59,740 nucleotides of DNA from Desulfomonile tiedjei (GCA_016218715.1 JACRDG010000005.1:1-59740); one strand, 5' to 3'; counted from the stretch's first letter, positions 10,027 to 18,693 are shown. Notes: generated by a model not told the origin, from the sequence alone. Translations and numbers: made by a program.

Positions 10027-10113
10027 TCAAATCCTTTCCCACGCCACGGTGTATAATGCGGACACCGCAAAGAATCCTATCAGACCAATGACGTAACACA
10101 GATCAATCACCAT
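10027..10113 (-). CDS. 28-aa membrane peptide upstream of kdpF
   Basis: A short gene directly upstream of kdpF. The ATG at 10111-10113 has a near-perfect ribosome binding site (GAGGAGG, 7 nt upstream) and overlaps the end of the kinase gene by 11 nt, so it is probably translationally coupled. It encodes 28 residues: MVIDLCYVIGLIGFFAVSAL followed by YTVAWERI, one membrane helix with a charged C-terminal end. The stop lies 3 nt before the kdpF start. Its size and ending recall small unnamed peptides found next to kdpF in other genomes, but this is from memory and could not be checked. It may be a second pump-associated helix. Confidence 0.75.
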   Translation of the reverse strand: MVIDLCYVIGLIGFFAVSALYTVAWERI

Positions 10114-11950
10114 TTGGTTCCTCCTCAGATTCCGTGGAGGCTCGCTCGAGTGAAAAACTGAAAACACTTCCTGTACCCTCGGTGCTCTCGACGTTCACGC
10201 TTCCCCCGTGGGCAGCCACGGTCTCCTGGACAATGGAGAGCCCCAAGCCTGCGCCGGCGGTGGAGTCCTGGCCCGGCACCCGGAAGAATCGTTCCAAGAT
10301 TTGCTCGAGATACTGACTGGGAACGCCTCTCCCCGTGTCCGAAACCGCAAAGATCACCTTATTGTCTCGGGCCTGGGCCGACACGACGACCGTTCCTCCC
10401 GGATCGGTGTACTTCAAGGCATTGGAAAGCAGATTGGCGAATACTTGGGCAATCATCTTTGGATCCGCGATCACTTCGGGCAAGTGCTCGGGCAGATCCA
10501 ACGTCAACGCGATTCCCTGATCTTGAGCGGCTCGGTGGAAGGGATCGACCGAGTCGAAGACGAGTTGATGGGACGAGACGACTCGACGGTCCAGGTGTGC
10601 CTTTCCAGATTCGATCCTGCTTAGGGAAAGCAATTCCTCGAGGATCGAGTGGAGCCGCTCGCTGTCCTCCCGCGCCGCGATGAGGAGTTCCGCCTGCTTT
10701 TCCGTCAGCAGGCCGACTTTTTCTTCAAGCAGGAGATGCACCGCCATGCGCACCGAGGTGAGAGGGGTTCTCAGCTCATGGGCTACCGTTGAGATCACCC
10801 CTTTTTTCAGCTCAGTTTGAATCCGCTCCTGGGTCACATCCGCGAGAATGATGATTACTCCGTTGGGTTGTCTCTGCTCGTACAGAATGGGCAGAGCCTT
10901 GGGGCGGAAGTAACGCTCTTCCCCCTTCACAAAGCGCTGCATGAGAGATGCACCGGCCGCAGGTTCCGCCACTCGGCCGGTCCGCAGTGCCTCTTGGAAA
11001 AGATCCACGATGGGCTGAACCTCTGCGTTGGCTATGTTTGTGTTGATGTTGAGATGGAACACTTCCGAAGCTATGGCACTGGCGACTTCGATATTTCCCT
11101 CCGGATCGACCACGACTACGGCATCGGGGAGAAACTGAAAGGACTGCTCCGTGGACCGCTGAATCCGAGCCAACTTTGCGCGACCAGTACGCCGGAATTC
11201 CCTTAGACTTGCAGCCATCTCGTTGAAAGCTTCAGAGAGCGTCCCAATCTCGTCTTTCGAATCCGCCCTCACCACGAGGTCCAGATTTCCGGATTTGATT
11301 TCGTTCGCGGAATCTATGAGCCTGGCAATGGGGCGAAGAATCCACTTCTCCGTGAAAAAGTAGAACCCGAGGGCCACTACCGCACCTGCTATGAGAAGGA
11401 CAATCATCCGGTGCCGAGCAGCAATGGCAGTTTGCCTCGCATAGTCGTTTGCCTCGCTCATGTTCTGCTGGTTCATCTGCAGAATCACGTCCGCCGTGCC
11501 CTTGATTTGCTGAAAGAGCGGGAGGAGTCGTGAGAAATACACCTGTCTCCGCGCGTCGTGCTGGGAAGCCGAATCCTTCACCGCGTCGATGGCCGCCCGG
11601 TACTCCGTGAAGAGCTGCTGAAGCAACCTCGCTTTCTCGCCTTCTCCGGGAAGAGTTATATTGTTGAGTTCAACGTCGAGCGCCCTGGTGAACCGCACCT
11701 CGTTCTCACGTATCAGATCCGCGCCCTCCTGCTCGTACCCGACGAACGTGAACAGAATGCCGCTGTCAATGCGCTCCAGGGCTTCCTTCATCTCCTGGCA
11801 CGCAATGACGCTGCGGTAGTTTTCCCGCAGGATCACGTCAACCGAGCCGCCCAGTTCGGTGAAGAGCGTGACGCTTTGAAGCCCGATGATCACAATGATC
11901 GCGAGTAATCCGCCGAATCCCAGAAAGAGCTTTTGTCGAATTCCCAGCAT
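10103..11950 (-). CDS. KinB-like sensor histidine kinase of the kdp locus
   Basis: A 615-aa inner-membrane kinase. Layout: membrane helix (about 8-30), helical extracytoplasmic sensor domain (about 31-180), second helix (about 182-200), HAMP (about 203-255), PAS (about 268-375), HisKA with the phosphoacceptor His391 in AHELRTPLTS, and the ATPase domain with the N-box (N510, NALKYTD), the G1 box DTGRG (538-542) and GLGLSIV. The architecture matches Pseudomonas KinB, which pairs with an AlgB-type regulator; such a regulator is encoded just upstream. It is the first gene after a sigma-54 promoter and probably supplies the kinase function missing from the local KdpD. RBS AAGGAG is 5-6 nt before the ATG. 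Confidence 0.92.
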   Translation of the reverse strand: MLGIRQKLFLGFGGLLAIIVIIGLQSVTLFTELGGSVDVILRENYRSVIACQEMKEALERIDSGILFTFVGYEQEGADLIRENEVRFTRALDVELNNITLPGEGEKARLLQQLFTEYRAAIDAVKDSASQHDARRQVYFSRLLPLFQQIKGTADVILQMNQQNMSEANDYARQTAIAARHRMIVLLIAGAVVALGFYFFTEKWILRPIARLIDSANEIKSGNLDLVVRADSKDEIGTLSEAFNEMAASLREFRRTGRAKLARIQRSTEQSFQFLPDAVVVVDPEGNIEVASAIASEVFHLNINTNIANAEVQPIVDLFQEALRTGRVAEPAAGASLMQRFVKGEERYFRPKALPILYEQRQPNGVIIILADVTQERIQTELKKGVISTVAHELRTPLTSVRMAVHLLLEEKVGLLTEKQAELLIAAREDSERLHSILEELLSLSRIESGKAHLDRRVVSSHQLVFDSVDPFHRAAQDQGIALTLDLPEHLPEVIADPKMIAQVFANLLSNALKYTDPGGTVVVSAQARDNKVIFAVSDTGRGVPSQYLEQILERFFRVPGQDSTAGAGLGLSIVQETVAAHGGSVNVESTEGTGSVFSFSLERASTESEEEPNGD

Positions 11951-11974
11951 GTTGACTCCTTGCCGCCAATAAAG

Positions 11975-11989
11975 GCAAGAACCATGCCA
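11975..11989 (-). promoter_or_regulatory. Sigma-54 (-24/-12) promoter for the kinase-kdp operon
   Basis: Read on the minus strand the sequence is TGGCATGGTTCTTGC, matching the sigma-54 consensus TGGCAC-G-N4-TTGC with correct GG-to-GC spacing. The expected transcription start is near 11963, about 13 nt before the ATG at 11950, where AAGGAG serves as RBS. It places the kinase, small peptides, kdpFABC and KdpD-EIIA under a sigma-54 activator, presumably the NtrC-type regulator encoded upstream. Confidence 0.8.
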
Positions 11990-12050
11990 CGATAAGAGAA
12001 TCTAAGAGACTGAAATGTCGGGCTATCTCTAGCCCAAGCGTGCCTGCTCA

Positions 12051-12097
12051 TTGCACTTTGCAAAGAGGGGGCCTGCGACGCCTTGCATTTTGCAAGG
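12051..12097. promoter_or_regulatory. Paired palindromic activator sites (enhancers)
   Basis: Two related perfect palindromes: TTGCACTTTGCAA at 12051-12063 and CCTTGCATTTTGCAAGG at 12081-12097. Both contain TTGCA-N3-TGCAA. Their centres are 32 bp apart (about three helical turns) and lie about 75 and 107 bp upstream of the sigma-54 promoter, as expected for binding of NtrC-family dimers. A further small palindrome (GGGCTA-TCTC-TAGCCC, 12020-12035) lies between them and the promoter. Confidence 0.75.
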
Positions 12098-12200
12098 TGT
12101 AGAGGAACGTCTCAGGAAAAGGGATCGGCTGATTCGCAGATTCGTTGATGCGATACCCCGCGGCTTCTCGTTCGGACAACGGAACCACTAAGTACTCGTT

Positions 12201-12268
12201 TTCGCAAGTTCGGTCATGCGCTTCCTGAATCTTGGTGGGACACCCAGACGCGTGACCGTACTTGCGAA
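12201..12268. repeat. Long stem-loop with 20-bp arms
   Basis: Arms at 12201-12220 and 12249-12268 pair over 20 bp with two mismatches, around a 28-nt loop. It lies about 95 nt downstream of the response regulator gene and upstream of the enhancer pair. It could act as a terminator-like structure, an mRNA stabiliser or a REP-type element. No T-run follows the arms. Confidence 0.7.
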
Positions 12269-12362
12269 TAGGAGCCCTAAGGCCGGGGCTTCTTGCGGAT
12301 CTCATGCCCGGTCGCTTTCAAAGAAGTTCCCCCCAAATCCAGCCTTCGAAGCCGACTGGGTA

Positions 12363-13721
12363 TCAAATCCCGTACTGCTTTCGGCGGCGCCAGAGGGTAG
12401 CCTGATCGATGCCAAGGACATCGGCAGCCTCCTGCAGCGATTTGCTGCTGGCAAGCACGCTGCGAATGTGCTCTTCTTCAACTCGTGCCAGGCTCACTGC
12501 GTCGCCGATTCGTGGGCGGGCATTTGAGTGAGCCAGTTTGCCCGGAAGGTGGTCCATGCCGATGCGGTCGGATTCACAGAGGATGGCCGCGCGTTCGATG
12601 GCATTCCTTAGTTCGCGAAGGTTACCCGGCCAGGAATAGGTCTTGAGCGCTTCCAGCGCCTCGTCGGTAATGCCGGTGAACGGCCGATGATGTTTTCGCC
12701 CAAAGAACGCGATGAGCTGCTCCGCGAGAGGCGCCACGTCTTCCGGCCGGTCACGGAGCGGCGGGATTTCGATCTGTATCACGTTCAGGCGATAGAACAG
12801 GTCCTCTCGGAATGTTCCTACCTCGACGGCCTTTTCCAACGCAACGTTCGTAGCCGAGATGATGCGAACGTCGGCTTTCCGAGTCCTGGTATCACCCATG
12901 CGCTCGTACTCACGGTCCTGGAGAAACCTCAGCAGTTTAGGCTGCACCGGGATTGGCAGATCGCTCACCTCGTCCAGAAACAGTGTTCCTCCTTCGCAGA
13001 CCGCGATCCGTCCGGGGTTGTCGCGAATAGCTCCGGTGAATGCGCCTTTTACATGGCCGAATAATTCGCTTTCCAGAAGCTCGGCCGATAGCGTCGGACA
13101 CGAAATTACACCGAACGGCTTTGCAACTCGGCGGCTCCAATAGTGAAGCTGTCGAGCGAGGACCGTTTTCCCGGTGCCGCTTTCGCCGCGTAACAGCACC
13201 GTGGCATCGGTTGAAGCCACCTGCCGGGCAAGATGGATGACCCGCTGCATTGCCGGGTTGGTGCTGAAGAAGACCACCTCCGGCTGCGATCGGCCCAGTT
13301 CTTCCTGCAAGTGTGCGAGCTTCTGTTCCAAGGAACGAACTTCCGCCACTTTATTCACTGCGAGCTTGACTTGTGCCGGTGTGAACGGTTTCGAGATATA
13401 GTCTGCCGCGCCGCGGCGCATCGCTTCGACCGCGGTTTCGATGGAAGAATATGCAGTAATGATGACTATCTTGAGCCACGGGGTCGAAGCCAGCAAGCGC
13501 GGGATCAGGTCCATCCCGTCATCCGTGCCGAGTCTCAGGTCCACAAACGCTGCGTCAAATGACCTTCCCGATGCCTCGGCCAGCGCGTCCTGGAAATTGC
13601 TCACCGCGACTACACGATGCCCTTCTGTCTCCAAACAAAGGGAAAGGGTCTTGCGAATGTTCGGCTCATCATCCACCACGAGGATATTGAGCATCGGTGC
13701 GGTTGTCGTTTCGTCGGGCAT
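12363..13721 (-). CDS. NtrC-family sigma-54 response regulator (AlgB-like)
   Basis: A 452-aa DNA-binding activator. The receiver domain (about 1-125) has the acidic pair VVDDEP and phosphoacceptor Asp61 (FVDLRLG). The AAA+ domain (about 155-385) has Walker A GESGTGKT and the intact sigma-54 contact loop GAFTGA. The C-terminal Fis-type helix-turn-helix ends in LGIDQATLWRRRKQYGI, resembling AlgB. Start chosen at 13721 because an open frame further upstream (to 13949) encodes no domain and GGGGGA lies 6-10 nt before this ATG. It probably binds the twin palindromes at 12051-12097 and activates the sigma-54 promoter, in place of the usual KdpE. Confidence 0.92.
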   Translation of the reverse strand: MPDETTTAPMLNILVVDDEPNIRKTLSLCLETEGHRVVAVSNFQDALAEASGRSFDAAFVDLRLGTDDGMDLIPRLLASTPWLKIVIITAYSSIETAVEAMRRGAADYISKPFTPAQVKLAVNKVAEVRSLEQKLAHLQEELGRSQPEVVFFSTNPAMQRVIHLARQVASTDATVLLRGESGTGKTVLARQLHYWSRRVAKPFGVISCPTLSAELLESELFGHVKGAFTGAIRDNPGRIAVCEGGTLFLDEVSDLPIPVQPKLLRFLQDREYERMGDTRTRKADVRIISATNVALEKAVEVGTFREDLFYRLNVIQIEIPPLRDRPEDVAPLAEQLIAFFGRKHHRPFTGITDEALEALKTYSWPGNLRELRNAIERAAILCESDRIGMDHLPGKLAHSNARPRIGDAVSLARVEEEHIRSVLASSKSLQEAADVLGIDQATLWRRRKQYGI

Positions 13722-14015
13722 CCTGAATCCCCCGCCGCATATGCCGGCCAGTGGATTATAGCCGAATTTGGGATTTCCGGCAGAGAAGTCGTGCGCAATA
13801 CGATGTGCCGCACCTTGCCTGAGGTGACAACAGGGCACACACTCAGCGCCAAGCCGCCGTATTTTCGCGCTCTCTATCAGCAATGAATGGGATCGCTGTA
13901 TTCGAGTTCCCTCACGAGGGCACGGCAACGCGTGCCCCCGGCGTGACAACGGTCGTGACGATCCGCGCGTCGCTCGTCGAGCAGCCCCCGTGTCCTCAGT
14001 GAGGCTATCCGAAGC
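13722..14015. other. Intergenic region before the regulator gene
   Basis: No gene supported. It should hold the promoter of the regulator gene. A GGGCACG/CGTGCCC hairpin (13918-13937) lies between this region and the next gene. A sigma-54-like match near 13795-13815 has the wrong GG-GC spacing. Confidence 0.4.
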
Positions 14016-14324
14016 TCAGGGTTTTAATTTGTCGGCCATGGTTTCAAGCGCTTTGGCTAGAAATGATCTTGCATCCTTCGAGGATTTGACAGCAGCGCCC
14101 TCAATGAAACGGGCCATGTCCTTGATCTTGGTGCCGGCTTCTTCGGTTAAAGGGCCCAGCGCCTTTTCCCAGGACTCTTTCCTTTTCTGCGCCTGATCCA
14201 GAGTCTCGCCGAAGAGAGACTTCAACGTCTGCGTCAGGTCGGAACTCTGCTCCACCGGCCGCCAATCGCTTATCGGCTCGAACTTACGCCTCAGAAGCTC
14301 TGATCTGAACTTTTCATCATTCAT
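14016..14324 (-). CDS. Small charged helical protein, unknown
   Basis: A 102-aa soluble protein, rich in Lys, Glu and Ala and predicted by eye to be mostly helical (KALGPLTEEAGTKIKDMARF). No signal peptide and no recognised family. The ATG is preceded by an excellent RBS (AGGAGGTGGG). It is divergent from the molybdenum hydroxylase genes, so both may share the 170-bp control region. Confidence 0.75.
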   Translation of the reverse strand: MNDEKFRSELLRRKFEPISDWRPVEQSSDLTQTLKSLFGETLDQAQKRKESWEKALGPLTEEAGTKIKDMARFIEGAAVKSSKDARSFLAKALETMADKLKP

Positions 14325-14408
14325 GGTCCCACCTCCTGGAGATTACGACCAACTCCGCTCCAAAAGGTTTCAATTGCGGGGGATCGGGTCCGGCGCTTGC
14401 CGAATTCC

Positions 14409-14438
14409 TTGCCGGAGCTGACCCGGGCCGATTATACT
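14409..14438 (+). promoter_or_regulatory. Sigma-70-type promoter for the hydroxylase genes
   Basis: TTGCCG (14409-14414), an 18-bp spacer and TATACT (14433-14438). The -10 box is five of six to consensus. It lies about 55 bp before the GTG start of the iron-sulfur subunit gene. Confidence 0.5.
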
Positions 14439-14493
14439 GGATCGAGGAAATGCCGCAAAGGGCACCAAGTGCCAAAGGAGAAAGGGGGACCAC

Positions 14494-14964
14494 GTGAGCG
14501 ATACTATTGAGTTCAGGCTTAACTACAGGCCGGTTCGGCTCACCGTGGACGGTGAACGGACGCTTCTGTGGGCGTTGAGGACGGACCTGGAGCTGAAGGG
14601 GACGAAATTCGGCTGTGGGATGGGCGTCTGCGGGGCCTGCACCGTTCTCGTCAATCAAGAAGCGGTTCGATCGTGTCAAATCCCCGTTGCTGATGTGAGG
14701 GGTAAGGAAGTGATGACAATCGAAGGATTGGCACGGAATGGACACCTTCATCCACTCCAGCAGGCCTTTGTCGATAGGAACGCGCTTCAGTGCGGCTTTT
14801 GCACACCGGGCATGATCCTTTCGGCCTATAGTCTGCTCTTGAGAAAGAAGTCCCCGACCGAGGCAGAGATCATCGAGGGGATGGACGACAACCTCTGTCG
14901 CTGCGGCAGCCATCAACGGATAGTCCAGGCCATCCAGGATGCTGCCAAGCACATGAGGAGGTGA
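14494..14964 (+). CDS. 2Fe-2S subunit of a molybdenum hydroxylase
   Basis: A 156-aa electron-transfer subunit of the xanthine dehydrogenase/aldehyde oxidase family, small-subunit type (IorA, CoxS-like). The plant-type ferredoxin domain holds CGMGVCGAC (C-x4-C-x2-C) with a fourth Cys in RSCQIP. The helical second domain holds CGFCTPGM and CRCGSHQR for the second 2Fe-2S cluster. It starts with GTG and is 4 nt from the large-subunit gene, so the two form one enzyme. There is no FAD subunit, which fits the two-subunit isoquinoline-1-oxidoreductase-like group. Confidence 0.93.
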   Translation: MSDTIEFRLNYRPVRLTVDGERTLLWALRTDLELKGTKFGCGMGVCGACTVLVNQEAVRSCQIPVADVRGKEVMTIEGLARNGHLHPLQQAFVDRNALQCGFCTPGMILSAYSLLLRKKSPTEAEIIEGMDDNLCRCGSHQRIVQAIQDAAKHMRR

Positions 14965-14968
14965 CGCG

Positions 14969-17119
14969 ATGAGCGACAAAGAGTTCAATGAGCCTCCTTC
15001 GGCTACTGCAGGTGCCTTGGATCTGAATCGGCGCCAGTTTCTCAAGATCCTGGGCGGAGGGATAATCGTCAGTTTCGTGCCCGTTTTCGCCGGCGACCCT
15101 CCTGAGGCCCTGTCAGCCGCCCAACCCAGGTTGCCGGAAGATTTCAACGCGTTCCTGAGAATAGGCGAAGATGGCCGGGTCGCCTGTTTTACGGGCAAGA
15201 TCGAGATGGGACAGGGGATAATCACGTCCCTTGCACAAATGTTGGCAGAAGACCTCGATGTGCCGTTGGGGTCGGTGGACATGGTCATGGGGGACACCGA
15301 TCTCTGTCCCTGGGACGCAGGAACGTACGGCTCCATGAGCACGAAGTATTTCGGGCCTCCTTTGCGAGCCGCGGCTGCCGAAGCCCGGGCGACCTTGATC
15401 GAATTGGCCGCGGAGCGTCTTGGCGTCCCCAAGAACCGGCTCCAGACAAGCTCCGGGGTCGTCTTCGATACGGACGCTCCTGCCAAGCGTGTCCCGTACG
15501 GCGATCTGACCAAGGGAAGGAGAATAGAGAAGCAACTGGCGGAGAAGCCTCCGTTGAAACCCATAACGGGCTTTACCATTTCCGGAAAAGCCACCGGCCG
15601 GACCGACGCGGTGGAAAAGGTTACCGGGAAAGCCAGATTTGCCGGTGACATAGCTTTGCCGGAAATGCTGTACGCTCGTATATTGCGGCCGCCGGCTCAC
15701 GGAGCCAGGCTCACCGACGCGGATACCTCGGCTGCAGAGAAGGTGCCGGGCGCGCAGATCGTGCGCGATGGTGATCTCATCGCAGTGCTCCACGCTTCGC
15801 CCGACGAGGCTGCCAGGGCGGTGGACTTGATCGAGGGGACCTATACCAGTCCGAAAACCGGCCTCAATGACGAGAACATATTCGATCATCTCCTGGGCGT
15901 GGCCCCGCCAGGAGCCGTTCTGGCTGAGACAGGAGATCTTCAGGCGGGACGAGGGATCGCGTCCAAGGTGATTGAGGCAACGTACCGGCAGGGATACGTT
16001 GCTCACGCTCCGATGGAGACTCACACCGCGTGCGCGAACCTCGATGGCGACAAGGTGACCGTCTGGGCTTCCACTCAAGGACCCTTCCCCGCGCAGAGGG
16101 AAGTCGCAGCGGCTCTGAACATGCCTCTGCAAAACGTGCGCATCATCACTCCTTTCGTGGGCGGTGGTTTTGGCGGCAAGAACCGCAACCGCCAGGTAGT
16201 AGAGGCAGCCCGCCTCGCCAAGCTCACCGGGAAGCCCGTACAAGTCACGTGGACAAGGGGTGAAGAGTTCTTCTACGACGCTTTCCAGCCGGCGGCTCTC
16301 GTCAAGATAGCATCCGGCCTGAACGCCTCAAATCGGATCGTATTCTGGGATTACCACGTATACTTTGCCGGTGGCGACAAAGCGCCCACATTCTATGACG
16401 TCGCGAACAAACGGACGACCGCCTACGGCGGTTGGCAGGAGACGAGACGTGCGCATCCGTTCGACACGGGGCCATGGAGAGGGCCGAATGGCAATACCAA
16501 CACATTTGCCCGCGAATCGCACATGGATGTGCTCGCTGCCGCAGCCGGGGAAGATCCGGTAGCATTTCGACTGACCCATCTCCAGGACAAACGGATGCTT
16601 CGCGTGCTCGAGGCGGCAGGATCGGCATTTGGCTGGTCCAAGGCAGTCGCGCCCAGCGGGAAGGGGAGGGGAGTCGCCTGTGTAATTTACAAGGGGACAC
16701 ACGTGGCTGCCATGGCCGAGGTCGAAGTGGACACGACAAGCGGCCGGTGCCAGGTCAAGCGGGTCGTATGCGCTCAGGACATGGGGCAGGTGGTGAATCC
16801 CGAAGGGGCCAAGATGCAGGTGGAAGGATGCGTAATGATGGGTCTGGGGTACGCGCTGACCGAGATGATACGCTTCCGGGACGGTAAGGTCCTCGACCGG
16901 AATTTTGATACGTACCAGCTACCCAGATTCTCTTGGGCCCCGAAGATCGAAACCATACTGATCGAGAATCCCGACTTGCCGCCGCAGGAAGGGGGTGAGC
17001 CGGCCATTACCTGCATGGGTGCGGTCGTTGCCAACGCGATTTTCGACGCAATCGGCATCCGTTTTCACGAGCTCCCCATAAGTCCGGAACGGATTGGACA
17101 AGCTGTCAAGAGAAGTTAG
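14969..17119 (+). CDS. Molybdopterin-binding subunit, IorB-like, Tat-exported
   Basis: The 716-aa catalytic subunit of the molybdenum hydroxylase. The N-terminus has a Tat-type signal (NRRQFLKILGGG, residues about 21-45), so the enzyme probably works in the periplasm, carrying its partner subunit along. Cofactor motifs: an a/b-hammerhead region with VEKVTGKARFAGD (about 213), PFVGGGFGGKNR (about 395), and the GGEPAI region near the C-terminus with the expected catalytic Glu. The single-chain IorB type oxidises aldehydes or N-heterocycles with water as oxygen donor; the substrate here is unknown. The nitroreductase-like gene follows 142 nt later. Confidence 0.92.
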   Translation: MSDKEFNEPPSATAGALDLNRRQFLKILGGGIIVSFVPVFAGDPPEALSAAQPRLPEDFNAFLRIGEDGRVACFTGKIEMGQGIITSLAQMLAEDLDVPLGSVDMVMGDTDLCPWDAGTYGSMSTKYFGPPLRAAAAEARATLIELAAERLGVPKNRLQTSSGVVFDTDAPAKRVPYGDLTKGRRIEKQLAEKPPLKPITGFTISGKATGRTDAVEKVTGKARFAGDIALPEMLYARILRPPAHGARLTDADTSAAEKVPGAQIVRDGDLIAVLHASPDEAARAVDLIEGTYTSPKTGLNDENIFDHLLGVAPPGAVLAETGDLQAGRGIASKVIEATYRQGYVAHAPMETHTACANLDGDKVTVWASTQGPFPAQREVAAALNMPLQNVRIITPFVGGGFGGKNRNRQVVEAARLAKLTGKPVQVTWTRGEEFFYDAFQPAALVKIASGLNASNRIVFWDYHVYFAGGDKAPTFYDVANKRTTAYGGWQETRRAHPFDTGPWRGPNGNTNTFARESHMDVLAAAAGEDPVAFRLTHLQDKRMLRVLEAAGSAFGWSKAVAPSGKGRGVACVIYKGTHVAAMAEVEVDTTSGRCQVKRVVCAQDMGQVVNPEGAKMQVEGCVMMGLGYALTEMIRFRDGKVLDRNFDTYQLPRFSWAPKIETILIENPDLPPQEGGEPAITCMGAVVANAIFDAIGIRFHELPISPERIGQAVKRS

Positions 17120-17261
17120 CCCAAAGTGCATTGAGGATTCCCTGAGATTTCTATCCGTGGACCAGACATGGGTTTTGGGTAAACGGCCATGCTCGAAGTT
17201 GCCTCCGGTCGAGAGAAGCATTAACCCTTGGGTAATGAGTATGAAAGGAGGATGGACTCCA

Positions 17262-17915
17262 ATGAGAACAAGAGTCGCCGTGGCAATCGCGATATCGGTC
17301 CTTTTCAGTATCGGTATCCTGGTGCCCGCTTTCGGGCAGGAAATGAAATCGATCCAGCTTCCCGAACCGAAATTCGACAGCAGTAAATCGCTGTACCAGG
17401 CGCTAAAGGACCGGAAGACCACGCGGGAATTCAAAAGCGGCAACCTTTCCCCGCAAACGATGGCTAACCTGCTCTGGGCTGCATGGGGCATCAACCGGCC
17501 TGATTCGGGCAAACGCACCGCGCCTTCCGCCTACAACAAGCAGGAGATCGACCTCTACGTTACGACCGCTGAGGGCGCCTATCGGTACGACCCGAAAGGG
17601 AACGCTCTGGTCCCCATCGTGGCAAAGGACATCCGTGAACTGACCAGCACCCAGGGCTACACCAAGGATGCGGCCGTGGACCTCGTCTACGTCGCGGACT
17701 TTGCCAAGATGGGTGAGGGGGAGGACGGGCCAAAGACCATTCTTGCCGCAGCGGACACCGGCTTTATCGGACAGAACGTCTATTTGTATTGTGCTTCCGA
17801 AGGGCTGGCCACGGTGTTTCGTGCGGGGATGCACAAGGAGAAACTCGCCGAGGCCCTGAAGTTGCGTCCCGATCAACGGATCACCTTCGTGCAGGCCGTC
17901 GGCCTCCCCAAATGA
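17262..17915 (+). CDS. Secreted nitroreductase/SagB-type oxidoreductase
   Basis: A 217-aa flavin-fold protein with an N-terminal signal peptide (about residues 1-24, ending near AFGQ). It has the SagB/nitroreductase pattern LKDRKTTREFKSGNLSPQTM, then NLLWAAWGINR and TAPSAYNKQEIDLYV, and a C-terminal VQAVGLPK as in FMN-binding nitroreductases. Start at 17262 chosen because AAAGGAGG lies 10 nt upstream; the longer open frame from 17094 overlaps the previous gene. Probably an exported FMN oxidoreductase, perhaps in the same transcript as the hydroxylase. Confidence 0.85.
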   Translation: MRTRVAVAIAISVLFSIGILVPAFGQEMKSIQLPEPKFDSSKSLYQALKDRKTTREFKSGNLSPQTMANLLWAAWGINRPDSGKRTAPSAYNKQEIDLYVTTAEGAYRYDPKGNALVPIVAKDIRELTSTQGYTKDAAVDLVYVADFAKMGEGEDGPKTILAAADTGFIGQNVYLYCASEGLATVFRAGMHKEKLAEALKLRPDQRITFVQAVGLPK

Positions 17916-17929
17916 GCGGGAAGACTCTG

Positions 17930-17975
17930 GGAAGAAGCCCCGGCACTGGTAACCCGCCAGGGCAGGTCTTCTTCC
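17930..17975 (+). terminator. Probable terminator after the nitroreductase gene
   Basis: An 8-bp stem (GGAAGAAG at 17930-17937, CTTCTTCC at 17968-17975), with a C/T-rich tail and a long, partly paired loop, 15 nt after the stop codon. Confidence 0.5.
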
Positions 17976-18236
17976 TCATCCCGTTTCCCTCATTCTGACT
18001 GACGTTCAACGGTTGACCGCGGGGGCGCCGCCGTGGTATATCCAAGATCCGCAAAACATCGCTGATCCGGCACGAACATTTCGAGAACTTTGCAGGGCTG
18101 CTCTTTGGAAGTCGCGGCTTTCCGCAAGTTCAAAGCCAATAAGCCTTTGCGGGTGGCATGGCAAAATCGGCCTCGCAGGCCTGCGAAGTGCAGCGTCGGA
18201 TTGACGGCTCGTTGCGGAATCTGGGGGAACACCACT
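17976..18236. other. Intergenic region with a 14-bp palindrome
   Basis: No gene supported in this part of the 321-bp gap. It carries a perfect palindrome TCGCAGGCCTGCGA (18173-18186) about 50 bp before the next start, a candidate operator. Confidence 0.4.
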
Positions 18237-18629
18237 ATGAGACAAATATTAGAGCGTGAACAGTACCGAATATCGGTCGACGACCGAAAAAATCGCATCC
18301 TGTTCGAGGCGTGGGGGGATATCGTCGAACCGGCGCATTTCGTGCACTTTGCCGAGGACTGGCAGAACGTGTGCTCGCAAATGACACCCGGCTTCACCGT
18401 CCTTGGGGATTACACGCAGACCGGTGCGTTCTTTCTCAAGGACTCCTTCTCAAAAGGTATGAAAGCCATATACGATGCGGGAGTCCGCAAGGTCGCGGTG
18501 TTCTGGGGACCCCAGGTTCTCGGAAGGATGACGACGGAGCTCTCGGCAGCGGCAGCCTCCAGTGAATATGCGGCAAGACGAAAGTCCTTCAAAACTCGTG
18601 CTGAAGCTGAGGCCTGGCTCGACGTCTGA
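18237..18629 (+). CDS. Small soluble protein, possibly SpoIIAA/STAS-like
   Basis: A 130-aa cytosolic protein. It begins with strand-like ILEREQYRISVDDRKNRI, includes FEAWGDIVEP and GFTVLGDYTQTG, and ends KTRAEAEAWLDV. The pattern (an initial strand pair, central GFTVLGDYT strand, an ending in ..AEAEAWL) recalls STAS/SpoIIAA-like proteins of the type that end in 'DEAEALAWL', but no firm family assignment can be made. ATG at 18237 with GGGGGAAC about 9 nt upstream. Confidence 0.7.
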   Translation: MRQILEREQYRISVDDRKNRILFEAWGDIVEPAHFVHFAEDWQNVCSQMTPGFTVLGDYTQTGAFFLKDSFSKGMKAIYDAGVRKVAVFWGPQVLGRMTTELSAAAASSEYAARRKSFKTRAEAEAWLDV

Positions 18630-18693
18630 GCCTGCTTACTCCATTTCAGACAGATTTCTTCATGTTCAACTGATGTATCTCCCGTTAGCGCAG

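Noticed and set aside
12048-12305. 85-aa minus-strand open frame between regulator and kinase genes
   Set aside because: It covers the enhancer palindromes and long stem-loop, has no RBS and no recognisable domain.
13790-13815. Second sigma-54 promoter in front of the regulator gene
   Set aside because: The GG and GC elements are one base too far apart; spacing is strict for sigma-54.
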